From NCBI RefSeq assembly GCF_001402915.1, contig NZ_CP012945.1, positions 310,001 through 374,000 on the forward strand: a DNA stretch of 64,000 nt, written 5' to 3'. Below the pieces are notes generated by a model. It saw only the letters and a list, made by a program, of their open reading frames with translations. It had not been told where the DNA came from and made no database searches. The number at the start of each line of letters is the position of its first letter. Within the stretch, counting starts at the first letter, position 1. The translations under genes were made by a program, and so were the position numbers. This stretch comes from Devosia sp. A16 (lineage in GTDB: Bacteria > Pseudomonadota > Alphaproteobacteria > Rhizobiales > Devosiaceae). Below, piece after piece: positions 51,640 through 60,708 of this stretch.

Positions 51640-52098
51640 TCAGCTCACATAGCTGCCCTTGCCCTCGCGCATCAGCCGGCGCGGGCCGCTGCCCTCCTCC
51701 GCCAGATGGTCGTTGAGGTTCATCAGCGGGCAGCTGCTGGTCGAGAGGCAGCCGCAGCCGATGCAGCCGTTGAGCTCGTCGCGCATGCGCGTCATCAGTG
51801 TGATTCTGCGGTCGAGCTTGTCGTGCCAGAGCTCTGACATCAAACGCCAATCCGCCGCCGACGGCGTGTGTCCCGCCGGCACGTGCGCCAGCGCCTCGGC
51901 CACCTCGGCCAGCGGGATGCCGAGCTCGGTGCCCATGCGGACGATAGCCAGTCGCCGCAGCACGTCGCGATCATAGCGCCGCTGGTTGCCGGCGGTGCGA
52001 TGGCTGCGGATCAGCCCCTTCTTCTCGTAGAAATGCAGGGCCGAGACGGCAAAGCCGCTGCGCTCGGCCACCTGCCCCACAGAAAGTTCGCGCGACAT
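51640..52098 (-). CDS. soxR: Redox-sensitive transcriptional activator SoxR
   Basis: A 152-residue MerR-family [2Fe-2S] regulator. Seen: a winged helix with LSVGQVAERSGFAVSALHFYEKKGL, SHRTAGNQRRYDRDVLRRL, a dimerisation helix, and the cluster motif C-x2-C-x-C-x5-C (CIGCGCLSTSSC, Cys 112, 115, 117, 123). GAGGAA before ATG 52098 fixes the start. It is divergent from an MFS pump with a canonical SoxR box between, as seen in non-enteric bacteria where SoxR controls pumps directly rather than soxS. Confidence 0.95.
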   Translation of the reverse strand: MSRELSVGQVAERSGFAVSALHFYEKKGLIRSHRTAGNQRRYDRDVLRRLAIVRMGTELGIPLAEVAEALAHVPAGHTPSAADWRLMSELWHDKLDRRITLMTRMRDELNGCIGCGCLSTSSCPLMNLNDHLAEEGSGPRRLMREGKGSYVS

Positions 52099-52114
52099 CG
52101 CGATTTCCTCTTTA

Positions 52115-52132
52115 CCTGAAGTTAGGTTGAGG
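52115..52132. promoter_or_regulatory. SoxR binding site (sox box)
   Basis: CCTGAAGTTAGGTTGAGG, an 18-bp near-palindrome close to the enteric consensus CCTCAAGTTAACTTGAGG. It lies 16 bases from the soxR ATG and 62 from the MFS ATG, inside the shared promoter gap, as expected for a MerR-type activator acting on a long spacer. Confidence 0.85.
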
Positions 52133-52194
52133 TTGTAGCAGTAGCGCCCTGATGCAGCCAGAGGCTGCTCGACAGATACAAGGCGGCAGTTTCG

Positions 52195-53622
52195 ATGGCG
52201 ACGAAGAACGGTTGGGGCGAGATTTTCAGCGGCGGCAACGCGCTGCCCGTGGCGGTCTTCGCCGGCGGCGTCGGCATGAACGCCATCGAGGTGTATATCG
52301 GCTCCACCCTGATGCCCTCGGTGGTGGCCGAGATCGGCGGGCTCGACCTGTTCGCCTGGGTGACGACGGTGTTCATCGTCGCCTCGATCGTCGCCTCGAT
52401 CTTCGCGGCGGTGCGGCCGTTCGGGCTCGGCCCGCGGCAGAACTACCTGATCGCCGCCACCCTGTTCGGCCTGGGCAGCCTGATCTGCGGGCTGGCGCCC
52501 TCGATGCCGATTCTGCTGGTCGGGCGCGCCCTCCAGGGTTTCGGCGGCGGCCTGCTCGCCGCACTCACCTTCATGATGGTGCGCCTGGTGTTCCCTGAGC
52601 ACCTGTGGGCCCGCGCCTTTGCACTCGCCTCGGGCATCTGGGGCATCGCGACGCTGGTCGGCCCCTCGATCGGCGGCGTCTTCGCCGAACTGGGCATCTG
52701 GCGCTGGGCCTTCTTCATCCTGGTGCCGTTCGCTGCCCTGGTCGGCCTGCTGGCGGTGAAGGTCGTGCCCGCGAGGAGCAGCGAAGCCGGGATGACCAGC
52801 CTGCCGATCCGCCAGATCGGGTTGATGATCGTCGCCGTGCTGGCGCTGTCGACCGCCGGAGCGCTGTCGCACGACATCGTCGTCGCCGGCAGTCTCACCG
52901 CCGTCGCGATCCTGGCGCTGGTGCTGTTCGGGCTGATCGAGCGGACCGCGCGCCAGAAGCTCTTCCCCACCGGCACCTTCCGCTTCGGCACGCTGCTCGC
53001 CTCGCTGTTCGGCACCATGGTGCTGCTGCAGATGGCGATCACTTCCGACATCTTCATTCCGCTGTTCATGCAGACCCTGCATGGCCTCGGGCCGCTCACC
53101 GCCGGCTACATGGTGGCGCTGGTCGCCGTCGGCTGGAGCTCGAGCTCGATGCTGACCGCCGGCTGGACCGGCAGCCGCGCCCGCCTGATCATCGCCGGCG
53201 GCCCGGTGCTGGTGCTGATCTCGGCGATCGGCCTGGCGCTGTTCGTCGGCCACCAGAACCCGACCTCGAGCCTCGGCTTCATCATCCCCATCGGGCTTTC
53301 GCTGCTGATCATGGGGGTCGGCATCGGCACCGCCTGGACGCAGCTCACCCCGCGGGTGATGCAGGCAGCGCCCGACGGCGAACACGACGTCACCTCGGCG
53401 GCGCTCAGCACCATCCAGCTGTTTGCGTCAGGCCTCGGCGCGGCGCTGGGCGGCCTGATCGTCAACCTCGCCGGCCTCGCGGCGGCGGTGCCCACCCTGG
53501 TCGCGGCGGCCAACTGGCTTTACGGGCTGTTCATCCTCGTCGCGATCCTCGTGGTGCCGATCGGCTTCAGTATCGCCCGCAGCGAGGCCCGCCTGCCCCG
53601 CGCCGCCCAGCCGGCGGAATAG
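52195..53622 (+). CDS. MFS multidrug efflux transporter (DHA2-like), SoxR-controlled
   Basis: A 475-residue transporter with about fourteen hydrophobic segments. Seen: NAIEVYIGSTLMPSVVAEIGGLDLFAWVTTVF, LLVGRALQGFGGGLLAALTFM (motif near helix 4), GIWGIATLVGPSIGGVFAELGIWRWAFFI and a long central segment. It belongs to the DHA2/EmrB-like group that exports drugs or redox-active dyes. Direct control by the adjacent SoxR box makes export of redox-cycling compounds the likely role. ATG 52195 is the first in frame. Confidence 0.92.
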   Translation: MATKNGWGEIFSGGNALPVAVFAGGVGMNAIEVYIGSTLMPSVVAEIGGLDLFAWVTTVFIVASIVASIFAAVRPFGLGPRQNYLIAATLFGLGSLICGLAPSMPILLVGRALQGFGGGLLAALTFMMVRLVFPEHLWARAFALASGIWGIATLVGPSIGGVFAELGIWRWAFFILVPFAALVGLLAVKVVPARSSEAGMTSLPIRQIGLMIVAVLALSTAGALSHDIVVAGSLTAVAILALVLFGLIERTARQKLFPTGTFRFGTLLASLFGTMVLLQMAITSDIFIPLFMQTLHGLGPLTAGYMVALVAVGWSSSSMLTAGWTGSRARLIIAGGPVLVLISAIGLALFVGHQNPTSSLGFIIPIGLSLLIMGVGIGTAWTQLTPRVMQAAPDGEHDVTSAALSTIQLFASGLGAALGGLIVNLAGLAAAVPTLVAAANWLYGLFILVAILVVPIGFSIARSEARLPRAAQPAE

Positions 53623-53672
53623 CAGATCTGTCGCCGGATTTTCCGGCGGCATCCGGACTGACCGAGGGCGCG

Positions 53673-53768
53673 ATGCTGCCTGCGCTCCCGGTCGGACTCG
53701 CGGTGTCGGCGATCATCGCGCTGGGCGTGATCGACCGGCACCGCGAAAACTTTCTGTCACTGAGATAG
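53673..53768 (+). CDS. Possible 31-aa membrane peptide
   Basis: MLPALPVGLAVSAIIALGVI followed by DRHRENFLSLR: one hydrophobic segment with a charged cytoplasmic tail, the layout of small regulatory membrane peptides. GAGGG lies a few bases before ATG 53673, 50 bases after the MFS stop. Could be chance; no homologue is known to the annotator. Confidence 0.3.
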   Translation: MLPALPVGLAVSAIIALGVIDRHRENFLSLR

Positions 53769-53779
53769 GCACCCCGGCC

Positions 53780-54562
53780 CTACACCGTCTTCAACCACCC
53801 ACCATCGACAAAATACGTCGACCCGGTCGAGTAGCTCGCCTTGTCCGAGCACAGGAACACGAAGAAATTCGCCATCTCCTCGGGGGTAGCGAAGCGCTTC
53901 ATGCCGCCGGCTTCGTCGGCGACGGCCTGCAGGTGCGCTTCGAACCCGTCTTCGCCGGCCAATTGCTTGGCCGTCTTCACCCAGTCGGGCGTGCGCACCA
54001 GGCCCGGGTTCACCGTGTTGACCCGGATATTGTCGCCCACCACCTCGTTGGCGAGGGTCTTCGAAAACATCATCAGCGCCGCCTTGGTGGTGTTGTAGAT
54101 CGGCTCGTACCAGAGCGGCTGCACGGCGCAGATCGAGGCGTTGTGGAGAATGGCACCGCCGCCATGCGCCTTCATCTGCGGCACCAGCCCGCGCCCCAGC
54201 CGCACCGCCGCCATCACGTGCAGATCCCAGTAATACTGCCACTTTGCGTCGTCGGCTTCGGCGATGGTCTCGTTCGAGCCGGTGCCGGCATTGTTGACGA
54301 GGATGTGCGCACCGCCCAGTTGCGCCGCCGCCGCCACCACTTTGGCGCAGCCCTCGGCGGTGGCGACGTCGGCGGCCACGCCATGCGCCTCGACCCGGTA
54401 TTTCGCCCCGATGCGCGACGCCTCGGCATGCAGCCGCTCCGAGCCGCGCGCCGTGATCAGCACATTGGCCCCTTCGGCCGCAAACCCCTCGGCCACCGCC
54501 AGCCCGATACCGACGCTGCCGCCGGTGATGACGGCGAGTTTGGATTTGAGGCCGAGGTCCAT
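53780..54562 (-). CDS. Short-chain dehydrogenase/reductase
   Basis: A 260-residue classical SDR. Seen: ITGGSVGIGLAVAEGF (cofactor), LVNNAGTGSN, Ser in HNASICAVQ, the YxxxK motif in PIYNTTKAALMMF, NTVNPGLVRTPDW and a C-terminal STYFVDGGWLKT. The Asp/Arg pattern after the second strand (ITARGSERL) suits NADP. GGAG before ATG 54562. It lies 174 bases after the polyol dehydrogenase gene, with a palindromic element between, and probably joins the sugar operon. Confidence 0.92.
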   Translation of the reverse strand: MDLGLKSKLAVITGGSVGIGLAVAEGFAAEGANVLITARGSERLHAEASRIGAKYRVEAHGVAADVATAEGCAKVVAAAAQLGGAHILVNNAGTGSNETIAEADDAKWQYYWDLHVMAAVRLGRGLVPQMKAHGGGAILHNASICAVQPLWYEPIYNTTKAALMMFSKTLANEVVGDNIRVNTVNPGLVRTPDWVKTAKQLAGEDGFEAHLQAVADEAGGMKRFATPEEMANFFVFLCSDKASYSTGSTYFVDGGWLKTV

Positions 54563-54583
54563 TCCAGTTCTCCATACAAAGAA

Positions 54584-54722
54584 AGGCCCCCTCACCCGCC
54601 GCTGCGCGGCGACCTCTCCCCCAGAGGGAGAGGTGAACGTGGGCCACCATCGTGCCGCAACCGCCACCTCTCCCTTGGGGGAGAGGTCGGAGCGCGTCAG
54701 CGCTCCGGGTGAGGGGGCCTTC
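54584..54722. repeat. Dispersed palindromic element (inverted-arm pair)
   Basis: GGCCCCCTCACCCGCCGCTG with CTCTCCCCCAGAGGGAGAGG on the left; CCTCTCCCTTGGGGGAGAGG with GCGCTCCGGGTGAGGGGGCC on the right, around a unique centre GTGAACGTGGGCCACCATCG. It separates the two dehydrogenase genes of the sugar operon. Confidence 0.8.
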
Positions 54723-54736
54723 CCCCACGCTCCGGT

Positions 54737-55783
54737 CTAGGCCTCCATCAAAATCTGCAGCTTCACATCGGTCGGCCGCGCTTCCACCGCCCGGTCGAAG
54801 GCCTTGATCGAATCCTCGAAGCTGAACGTCTCGGAGATCAGCGGCTTCAGATCCACCCGGCCCGAGGCCATGAGCGCGATGGCCCTGTCGTATTGGTGAG
54901 CGTAGCGGAACACCGAGGCGATGGTGATTTCCTTCACCGACAGCGAAGCGATGTCGAAATCCACCGGCTCTACCGGCAGGCCGACCACCACGATGGTGCC
55001 GCCCGGCCGCACCACGTCGACGATGCCCTTCCAGGCCCGCGGGCTGCCCGAGCACTCGAACACCACGTCGGCGCCCCAGTTCTCGGTGAGGCGGTTGATC
55101 TCCTCGACGAGGTTCTTGTCCTTGATGTTGACCGGAATGATTCCCTGGTACCGCCCGGCAATATCGAGCTTGGGTTGTACCAGGTCGGTGATGATCACCC
55201 GCGCGCAACCGCCGGCCAGCGCCGCCAGCGCCACCATGGTGCCGATCGGCCCGGCGCCCATGACGATGGCGGTGTCGCCCGGGGTGATCTTGGCCTTGGT
55301 CGCTGCCTGCATGCCGACGGCGAACGGCTCGACCATGGCGCCTTCGGCAAAGCTCACATTGTCGGGCAGCTTGAAGGTGTAGTTGGCCGGATGAACTACA
55401 TAGGGGGTGAGCACGCCATGGATCGGCGGCGTCGCCCAGAAGGTGACCGCCGGATCGATATTGTACATCCCGAGCCGCGACGCCTTGCTGTTCGGATCGG
55501 GGATGCCGGGCTCCATGCAGACGCGATCGCCCACCTTGAGGGTGCTGACCCCTGCCCCCACTTCGACCACCGTGCCGGCCGCCTCGTGCCCCAGCACCAT
55601 CGGCGCGTTGACCACGAACGGGCCGATCCGCCCATGCGTGTAGTAGTGCACATCCGAACCGCAGACGCCCACCGTGTGCAGCTTGATCTTGACCTCGCCC
55701 GGCCCGACCTCGGTCGGCAGGTCGATGTCGCGGAGTTTGAGTTCGTGCTGCTTTTCGAGCACCAGGGCACGCATTTTGGTCAT
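54737..55783 (-). CDS. Zinc-dependent polyol dehydrogenase (sorbitol/xylitol type)
   Basis: A 348-residue MDR alcohol dehydrogenase. Seen: [19 protein letters not shown] with the catalytic-zinc Cys, [15 protein letters not shown] with His-Glu, [12 protein letters not shown] with the third ligand, the Rossmann [18 protein letters not shown], and [11 protein letters not shown]. The YYTHGRIG loop is characteristic of sorbitol/xylitol dehydrogenases, which lack the structural zinc site in many members (here only scattered Cys remain in the lobe loop). It overlaps the ABC ATPase by 4 bases, so it oxidises the imported sugar alcohol or sugar. Confidence 0.9.
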   Translation of the reverse strand: MTKMRALVLEKQHELKLRDIDLPTEVGPGEVKIKLHTVGVCGSDVHYYTHGRIGPFVVNAPMVLGHEAAGTVVEVGAGVSTLKVGDRVCMEPGIPDPNSKASRLGMYNIDPAVTFWATPPIHGVLTPYVVHPANYTFKLPDNVSFAEGAMVEPFAVGMQAATKAKITPGDTAIVMGAGPIGTMVALAALAGGCARVIITDLVQPKLDIAGRYQGIIPVNIKDKNLVEEINRLTENWGADVVFECSGSPRAWKGIVDVVRPGGTIVVVGLPVEPVDFDIASLSVKEITIASVFRYAHQYDRAIALMASGRVDLKPLISETFSFEDSIKAFDRAVEARPTDVKLQILMEA

Positions 55784-56640
55784 TGTAACTGGGGGGCCTC
55801 GCCGACTTGGTAGTGATGCGTCGGGCCGGTGGCGCCCTCGACCGGCGGCTTCATCGCCCCGGTCATGATCGCCACTGCATCCGACATGGAGAATTCCTTG
55901 GGGTTGATGATCGCGATGCGCTTGCCGAGCCGGTGAATGTGGATGCGGTCTGCGACCTCGAACACGTGCGGCATGTTGTGCGAGATGAGGACGATCGGCA
56001 AGCCGCGCTTTTTCACGTCGAGCATCAGTTCGAGCACGCGCCGGCTCTCCTTGACCCCGAGCGCCGCCGTCGGCTCGTCCATGATCACCACGCGTGAGCC
56101 GAACGCCGCGGCCCGCGCCACCGCCACGCCCTGCCGCTGCCCACCCGACAGTGTCTCGACCGACTGGTGGATGTTCTGGATGGTCAGCAGGCCCAGTTCG
56201 CTCAGCTTGTCGCGGGCGATCTTGGCCATCCTGGTGCGGTCGAGCCGGCGGAACAGGTTGCCGGTCCAGCCCGGCTTCCTCAGTTCACGCCCCAGGAACA
56301 TGTTGTCGGCGATCGACAGCGCGGGCGAGAGCGCCAGGTTCTGGTACACCGTTTCGATGCCGGCATCGCGCGCATCCATCGGCGATTTGAAATGCACCGG
56401 CTGGCCGTCTAGCAGGATCTGGCCGCTATCGGGGATCACCGCGCCGCACAGCGCCTTGATCAGCGTCGATTTGCCGGCGCCGTTATCGCCGATCACGGCG
56501 AGGATCTCGTTGCGGCGCAGGTCGAAATCGGCGTTGTCGAGCGCCACGACGCGCCCATAACGCTTGTTGAGGCCCCTGCCCTCGAGCACGATATCCCCGG
56601 CATTGCCTGATGGCAGCGTCGTGTTGGTCAGCTCGCTCAT
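55780..56640 (-). CDS. Sugar ABC transporter ATP-binding protein (FrcA-like)
   Basis: A 286-residue single-domain ATPase. Seen: Walker [17 protein letters not shown]-loop VYQNLALSP, the signature [15 protein letters not shown], Walker [13 protein letters not shown] and the switch His in [11 protein letters not shown]. Unlike RbsA/XylG it has only one ABC domain, the arrangement of fructose/ribose FrcA in rhizobia. It overlaps its permease by 4 bases and the dehydrogenase by 4. Confidence 0.93.
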   Translation of the reverse strand: MSELTNTTLPSGNAGDIVLEGRGLNKRYGRVVALDNADFDLRRNEILAVIGDNGAGKSTLIKALCGAVIPDSGQILLDGQPVHFKSPMDARDAGIETVYQNLALSPALSIADNMFLGRELRKPGWTGNLFRRLDRTRMAKIARDKLSELGLLTIQNIHQSVETLSGGQRQGVAVARAAAFGSRVVIMDEPTAALGVKESRRVLELMLDVKKRGLPIVLISHNMPHVFEVADRIHIHRLGKRIAIINPKEFSMSDAVAIMTGAMKPPVEGATGPTHHYQVGEAPQLQ

Positions 56641-57752
56641 GCCGAAATCTTCCTGATCCACTGGTCGATGGTGACGGCGACGATGATCAAGACGCCGACG
56701 GCGAAATCCTGCCACAGCAACGCGAGGCCCGAGAGCGCCAGCCCGTTGCGGAACACCCCGACGATCAGCGCGCCGAACAGCGTGCCGATGATCGAGCCGC
56801 GCCCGCCGAAGAGGCTCGTGCCGCCGATCACCACGGCGGTGATCGAGTCGAGATTGGCGGTCTGCCCTGCCTGCGGGCTGACCCCGCCGATCCGCCCGAT
56901 CAGTACCCAGGCGGCGATGGCGCAGATCAGCCCGGCCAGCGCATAGACGGCGAGCAGCACGCGGTTGGTGTTGATGCCCGAGAGCCGCGCCGCGTCGGGG
57001 TCGTCGCCGGTGGCGTAGACGTGCCGGCCGAAGGCGGTTCGCCCCAGGATGTAGCTGAGCACGATCGCCAGCACGATCATCAGCACCGAGCCATAGGTGA
57101 CCACCCAGCCGCGCAACCATGGCAGGTCGAGCCCGAAGAACAGCCCGATATCGTAGAGCTTGAACAGCTTGCCCAGCCACAAGAGGAACGGCGCCGCCGC
57201 TTCCATGTCCTGTGAGCGGATGGTCTCGCTGTTGGAATAGAAAGTGTTGAGCGCCCCGAAAATGCTCCAGGTGCCGAGCGTCACGATGAAGGGCGGCAGC
57301 CGCAACGCAGTGACCAGGATGCCGTTGAGAAAGCCGCAGGCGATGCCGGCCAGGAGGCCGAGTGGAAAGGCGATCCAGACTGGAACGCCATAGGTGACGG
57401 CGGTGCGCCCCATGACCACCGAACACAGGATCATGATCAGCCCGACGCTGAGGTCGATGCCCGCGGTGAGGATCACCAGGGTCTGCGCCATGCCGAGAAT
57501 GGCGACGATGGTTACCTGCTGCAGCACCACTGACAGGTTCAATGGCGACAGGAATTTCCCGGGCGCAGCGATGGCGAAGATCACCGTGCCGACGACGAGG
57601 ACGATGAGCGGGATGAGGGTGGGATATTCGTGCAGGATGCCCTGGATGGTGCGGACGATCCCCTTGCGGTCTTCCTCGAAGCTCGCGACCTCGCTGGCCG
57701 CGCCCTTCAATCCAGTCTCAGCAGTCGCCGAACCGGCTGCGTCGTCGCTCAT
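56637..57752 (-). CDS. Sugar ABC transporter permease (FrcC-like)
   Basis: A 371-residue carbohydrate-uptake-2 permease. Seen: ten or so helices, the motif QQVTIVAILGMAQTLVILTAGIDLSVG, a BPD_transp_2 pattern GFLNGILVTALRLPPFIVTLGTWSIF and YATGDDPDAARLSGINTNR, which is the ATPase-coupling loop. The start at 57752 follows GAGGGTACAACG. The larger open frame reaches into the palindromic repeat, which is not coding. Confidence 0.93.
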   Translation of the reverse strand: MSDDAAGSATAETGLKGAASEVASFEEDRKGIVRTIQGILHEYPTLIPLIVLVVGTVIFAIAAPGKFLSPLNLSVVLQQVTIVAILGMAQTLVILTAGIDLSVGLIMILCSVVMGRTAVTYGVPVWIAFPLGLLAGIACGFLNGILVTALRLPPFIVTLGTWSIFGALNTFYSNSETIRSQDMEAAAPFLLWLGKLFKLYDIGLFFGLDLPWLRGWVVTYGSVLMIVLAIVLSYILGRTAFGRHVYATGDDPDAARLSGINTNRVLLAVYALAGLICAIAAWVLIGRIGGVSPQAGQTANLDSITAVVIGGTSLFGGRGSIIGTLFGALIVGVFRNGLALSGLALLWQDFAVGVLIIVAVTIDQWIRKISA

Positions 57753-57782
57753 CGTTGTACCCTCGAAAAGTGGAGACTGCAT

Positions 57783-57975
57783 CCCTTCTCCCCTCAGGGG
57801 AGAAGGTGGCCCAGAGGGCCGGATGAGGGGTGAAGCCTCACGATATGCTGGCTCTTCCAGCATGCCGGAGAGGCTGCACCCCTCACCCAGCTTCGCTAAC
57901 TCGCTATGCTCGCAGCTGCGCTACCTCTCCCCTCGGAGGGCGCTATCGCGCCCCCTTGGAGGGGAAAGGAGAAGC
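57783..57975. repeat. Dispersed palindromic element between the binding-protein and permease genes
   Basis: CCCTTCTCCCCTCAGGGGAG with GGCCCAGAGGGCCGGATGAGG on the left, and CCCCTCACCCAGCTTCGC with CTCTCCCCTCGGAGGGCGC and CCTTGGAGGGGAAAGGAG on the right. It lies inside an operon; such hairpins can reduce transcription of the permease relative to the binding protein or protect the upstream mRNA. Confidence 0.75.
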
Positions 57976-57988
57976 AGCGGAGAGCAGA

Positions 57989-59008
57989 TCAGCCCCAGCA
58001 GAGCTCGGCGCCCTTGGTGGTGTCGATCGACTCGACGCCGGCCACCGGCTTGTCGGTCACCAGCGTCGCGCCGGTATCGAGGAACCCGGCCTTGGGGTCG
58101 ATCTCGGGCAGCTTGCCCGTGGCGATGGCTTCGAGGGCCATTGACGCCATCTTCAACGGGTATTGCTGGCTGGTCGCGCCGATCACACCCGCCTTGACGT
58201 TGGCGACGCCCGGGCAGCCGCCATCGACCGAGACGATCAGCACCGAGCCGTCATCCTTGCCCACCGCCTTCAGCGCTTCCCAGGCGCCTGCTGCCGCGGG
58301 TTCGTTGATGGTGTAGACCACGTTGACGTTCGGGCACTTCTGCAGCGCGTTCTCCATTGCGGTGCGGCCCTTTTCCTGGTCGCCCTGGCTGATTTCGTGC
58401 GTGCAGATGCGCTTGTCGTCTTCGTCGCCGTACTTGTTGGGGTCCTTCACGTCGATGCCGAAGCCGGCCATGAAGCCCTGGTCGCGCAGGTAGTCGACGG
58501 TGGGCTGGTTGGTAGCGAGGTCGAGGAAGACGATCGATGCGTCCTTGGCCTTGTCACCCAGCGTGCCGGCCGCCCATTTGCCGATCAGGTCACCGGCCTT
58601 GCGGTTGTCGGTGGCAAAGGTCGCGGTCGCCGCATCCATCGGATCGAGCGGCGTATCGAGCACGATCACCATCAGGCCGGCATCCTTGGCCTTCTGGATC
58701 GTCGGCACGATCGCCTTCGAATCCGACGGCACGATCGCAAAGCCCTTGGCGCCCGCCGAGATCAGGTTCTCGATCGCCGCCACCTGGGCGTCATTGTCGC
58801 CGTCGAACTTGCCGGCGGCGGTGATCAGCTTGAGCCCCAGTTCCTTGGCCTTGGCCTCGGCGCCCTCGCGCATCTTGACGAAGAACGGGTTGGTCTCGGT
58901 CTTGGTGATCAGGCCGACGGTGATTTCCTGCGCGAGCGCCACGCCGCTCATCAGGCCGCCGGCGACGATCGCCCCACAGAGCGCCATCTTCAGATAGCTA
59001 AGTCCCAT
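57989..59008 (-). CDS. Sugar ABC transporter substrate-binding protein (FrcB-like)
   Basis: A 339-residue periplasmic binding protein of the ribose/fructose class. Seen: signal peptide ([19 protein letters not shown]), [69 protein letters not shown] and [29 protein letters not shown] before ATG 59008. First gene of the operon, divergent from the ROK regulator across an AT-rich dyad. Confidence 0.93.
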   Translation of the reverse strand: MGLSYLKMALCGAIVAGGLMSGVALAQEITVGLITKTETNPFFVKMREGAEAKAKELGLKLITAAGKFDGDNDAQVAAIENLISAGAKGFAIVPSDSKAIVPTIQKAKDAGLMVIVLDTPLDPMDAATATFATDNRKAGDLIGKWAAGTLGDKAKDASIVFLDLATNQPTVDYLRDQGFMAGFGIDVKDPNKYGDEDDKRICTHEISQGDQEKGRTAMENALQKCPNVNVVYTINEPAAAGAWEALKAVGKDDGSVLIVSVDGGCPGVANVKAGVIGATSQQYPLKMASMALEAIATGKLPEIDPKAGFLDTGATLVTDKPVAGVESIDTTKGAELCWG

Positions 59009-59346
59009 GTAGTCCTCCCACGGTTACGATAGTTGCCATCGTTGTGATCCGGTCCACCGGCGTTTCGCCGCTCCTCAGGACCGTTTCGATCAGGGGCGCT
59101 GAGCTGCCCTTGGTGGGCGCTCCTCCCCGAACCGAAAGCGATATTCAGCGCAACCCTCGCGGCCTGTCAATAAATTAATCCATTTGATTTATTAATTGAC
59201 AGGGCGGATACGAGGGATAATCCTTTCGTTCGGGAGGGGGTAAGAACCCCATGTAATCGATTGCCGTTTCGGCTCCGGCGTGGCTTTTGTGGACACGACG
59301 GAGAACGAGAGAATTGTCAACAGATCTGGGCGCGAGGTCGGGAACA
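59009..59346. other. 338-bp regulatory region between the sugar operon and its ROK regulator
   Basis: The middle (59160-59206) is AT-rich and carries overlapping dyads; the rest has no gene. ROK start codon choice (TTG 59287, TTG 59314 or GTG 59347) decides where it ends. Confidence 0.6.
59163..59203. promoter_or_regulatory. AT-rich operator dyad, probable ROK regulator site
   Basis: Outer perfect repeats CCTGTCAAT (59163-59171) and ATTGACAGG (59195-59203) flank inner ATTAAT copies (59174-59179 and 59191-59196). The 41-bp block is the only AT-rich sequence in the gap. ROK repressors of the NagC/XylR/Mlc class bind AT-rich palindromes of this size. Confidence 0.6.
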
Positions 59347-60591
59347 GTGGTCACCGGGCCGACAAGCAGAGAGGCTGGCCTGAAGCCGGGAGCCGCCAGT
59401 CGCGGCACCAACCAGACCGGGGTGCGGCTCTACAACGAACGCCTGGTACTGTCGCTGATCCGCCGCCACCGCGAGTTGCCCAAGGCCGACATCGCCCGGC
59501 TGACCGGGCTGTCGCCGCAGACCATCTCGATCATCACCAATGCGCTTGAAGCCGATGGCCTGTTGCTGCGCGGCACGCCGCAGCGCGGCAAGGTCGGCCA
59601 GCCGCTGGTGCCCTACTCGCTCAACCCCGAGGGAGCGCTGAGCTTCGGGCTGAAGATCGGCCGGCGCAGCGTCGATCTCTACCTGATCAACTTTACCGGC
59701 CAGATCCTGAAGCTGCTGCACAAGACCTACCCCTACCCCACTCCCGAAAGCATCCGCCAGTTCGCCCGCGCCGGCATCGATGAACTGCTGGAGGGGCTGC
59801 CGCCGCCGCTGGTGGCAAGAATCGCCGGCCTCGGCATCGCCGCGCCCTACGAGATGTGGACCTGGCACCAGGAGATCGGCGCGCCCAGGGCCGAGATCGA
59901 GGCCTGGCGGCAGGTCGATGTGCGCGCCATGATGGCCGAGATCTGCCCATGGCCGGTCTACTTCGCCAACGACATCACCGCCGCCTGCGCCGCCGAGCTG
60001 ATGTTCGGCATCGGCGCCGACCACATCGACTACCTCTACGTCTTCATCGGTTCGTTCATCGGTGGCGGGCTCGTGCTGAACGGCCATCTGTTCCCCGGCC
60101 GCACCCAGAATGCCGGCGCGCTCGGTTCGATGCCGGCGCCCGATCCCGGCCATGTCGTGCCCCCGGGGCGCACCCCGCAACTGATGAACGTCGCTTCGAT
60201 CTACGTGCTGGAGCGCGAGTTGCTGGCCATCGGCCGCAACCCCGAGATCCTCTGGCAATCGCCGGACGACTGGGGCGACGACCTGGGAGAGGCGCTCGAC
60301 CGCTGGATCGACGAAGTGGCCGAGAGCCTCGCCTACTCGATCGTCGCCGCCATCGCGGTGATCGATGTCGAGACGGTGCTGATCGACGGGGCCTTTCCCG
60401 CCGATGTACGCAGCCGCATCATCGAGCGCACCGGCGCCGCCGTGGGGCGCATCAACCGCCAGGGCCTGTCGCCGTTCCGGCTGTTGCCGGGCAGCATCGG
60501 CAATGCCGCCCGCGCCATGGGCGGCGCCTCGCTGCCGCTGCTCGCCAACTTCACCCAGGATCGCGAAGTGCTGTTCAAGGACAATGCGTGA
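59347..60591 (+). CDS. ROK family transcriptional regulator
   Basis: About 414 residues. Seen: an N-terminal winged helix (RLYNERLVLSLIRRHRELPKADIARLTGLSPQTISIITNALEADGLL), a ROK sugar-kinase-like domain with LKIGRRSVDLYLIN, FANDITAACAAELMFGIG, FIGSFIGGGLVLNGHLFPG, and a C-terminal lobe ending DREVLFKDNA. No strict DxGxT phosphate motif, so a sugar-sensing repressor rather than a kinase. GTG 59347 is chosen; TTG 59314 after GGAG is a real alternative. Confidence 0.88.
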   Translation: MVTGPTSREAGLKPGAASRGTNQTGVRLYNERLVLSLIRRHRELPKADIARLTGLSPQTISIITNALEADGLLLRGTPQRGKVGQPLVPYSLNPEGALSFGLKIGRRSVDLYLINFTGQILKLLHKTYPYPTPESIRQFARAGIDELLEGLPPPLVARIAGLGIAAPYEMWTWHQEIGAPRAEIEAWRQVDVRAMMAEICPWPVYFANDITAACAAELMFGIGADHIDYLYVFIGSFIGGGLVLNGHLFPGRTQNAGALGSMPAPDPGHVVPPGRTPQLMNVASIYVLERELLAIGRNPEILWQSPDDWGDDLGEALDRWIDEVAESLAYSIVAAIAVIDVETVLIDGAFPADVRSRIIERTGAAVGRINRQGLSPFRLLPGSIGNAARAMGGASLPLLANFTQDREVLFKDNA

Positions 60592-60708
60592 GTTGACTCC
60601 GGCGCGAGGCAACTTGCGCCGATCAAATTTCGTCGCCCGTCCAAGCGGGTAACGAGTTCGAAAAGCTTGCCGGGCACAGTGAGATAGTTCCTCTCCACGC
60701 AAGGCCCG

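Noticed and set aside
52099-53385. Upstream extension of the soxR frame
   Set aside because: The SoxR protein has its normal N-terminus and Shine-Dalgarno at 52098; the extension is antisense to the MFS gene.
59174-59196. CtrA site in the ROK/sugar operon gap
   Set aside because: The TTAA copies are separated by 13 bases rather than 7, so they do not fit the CtrA consensus.
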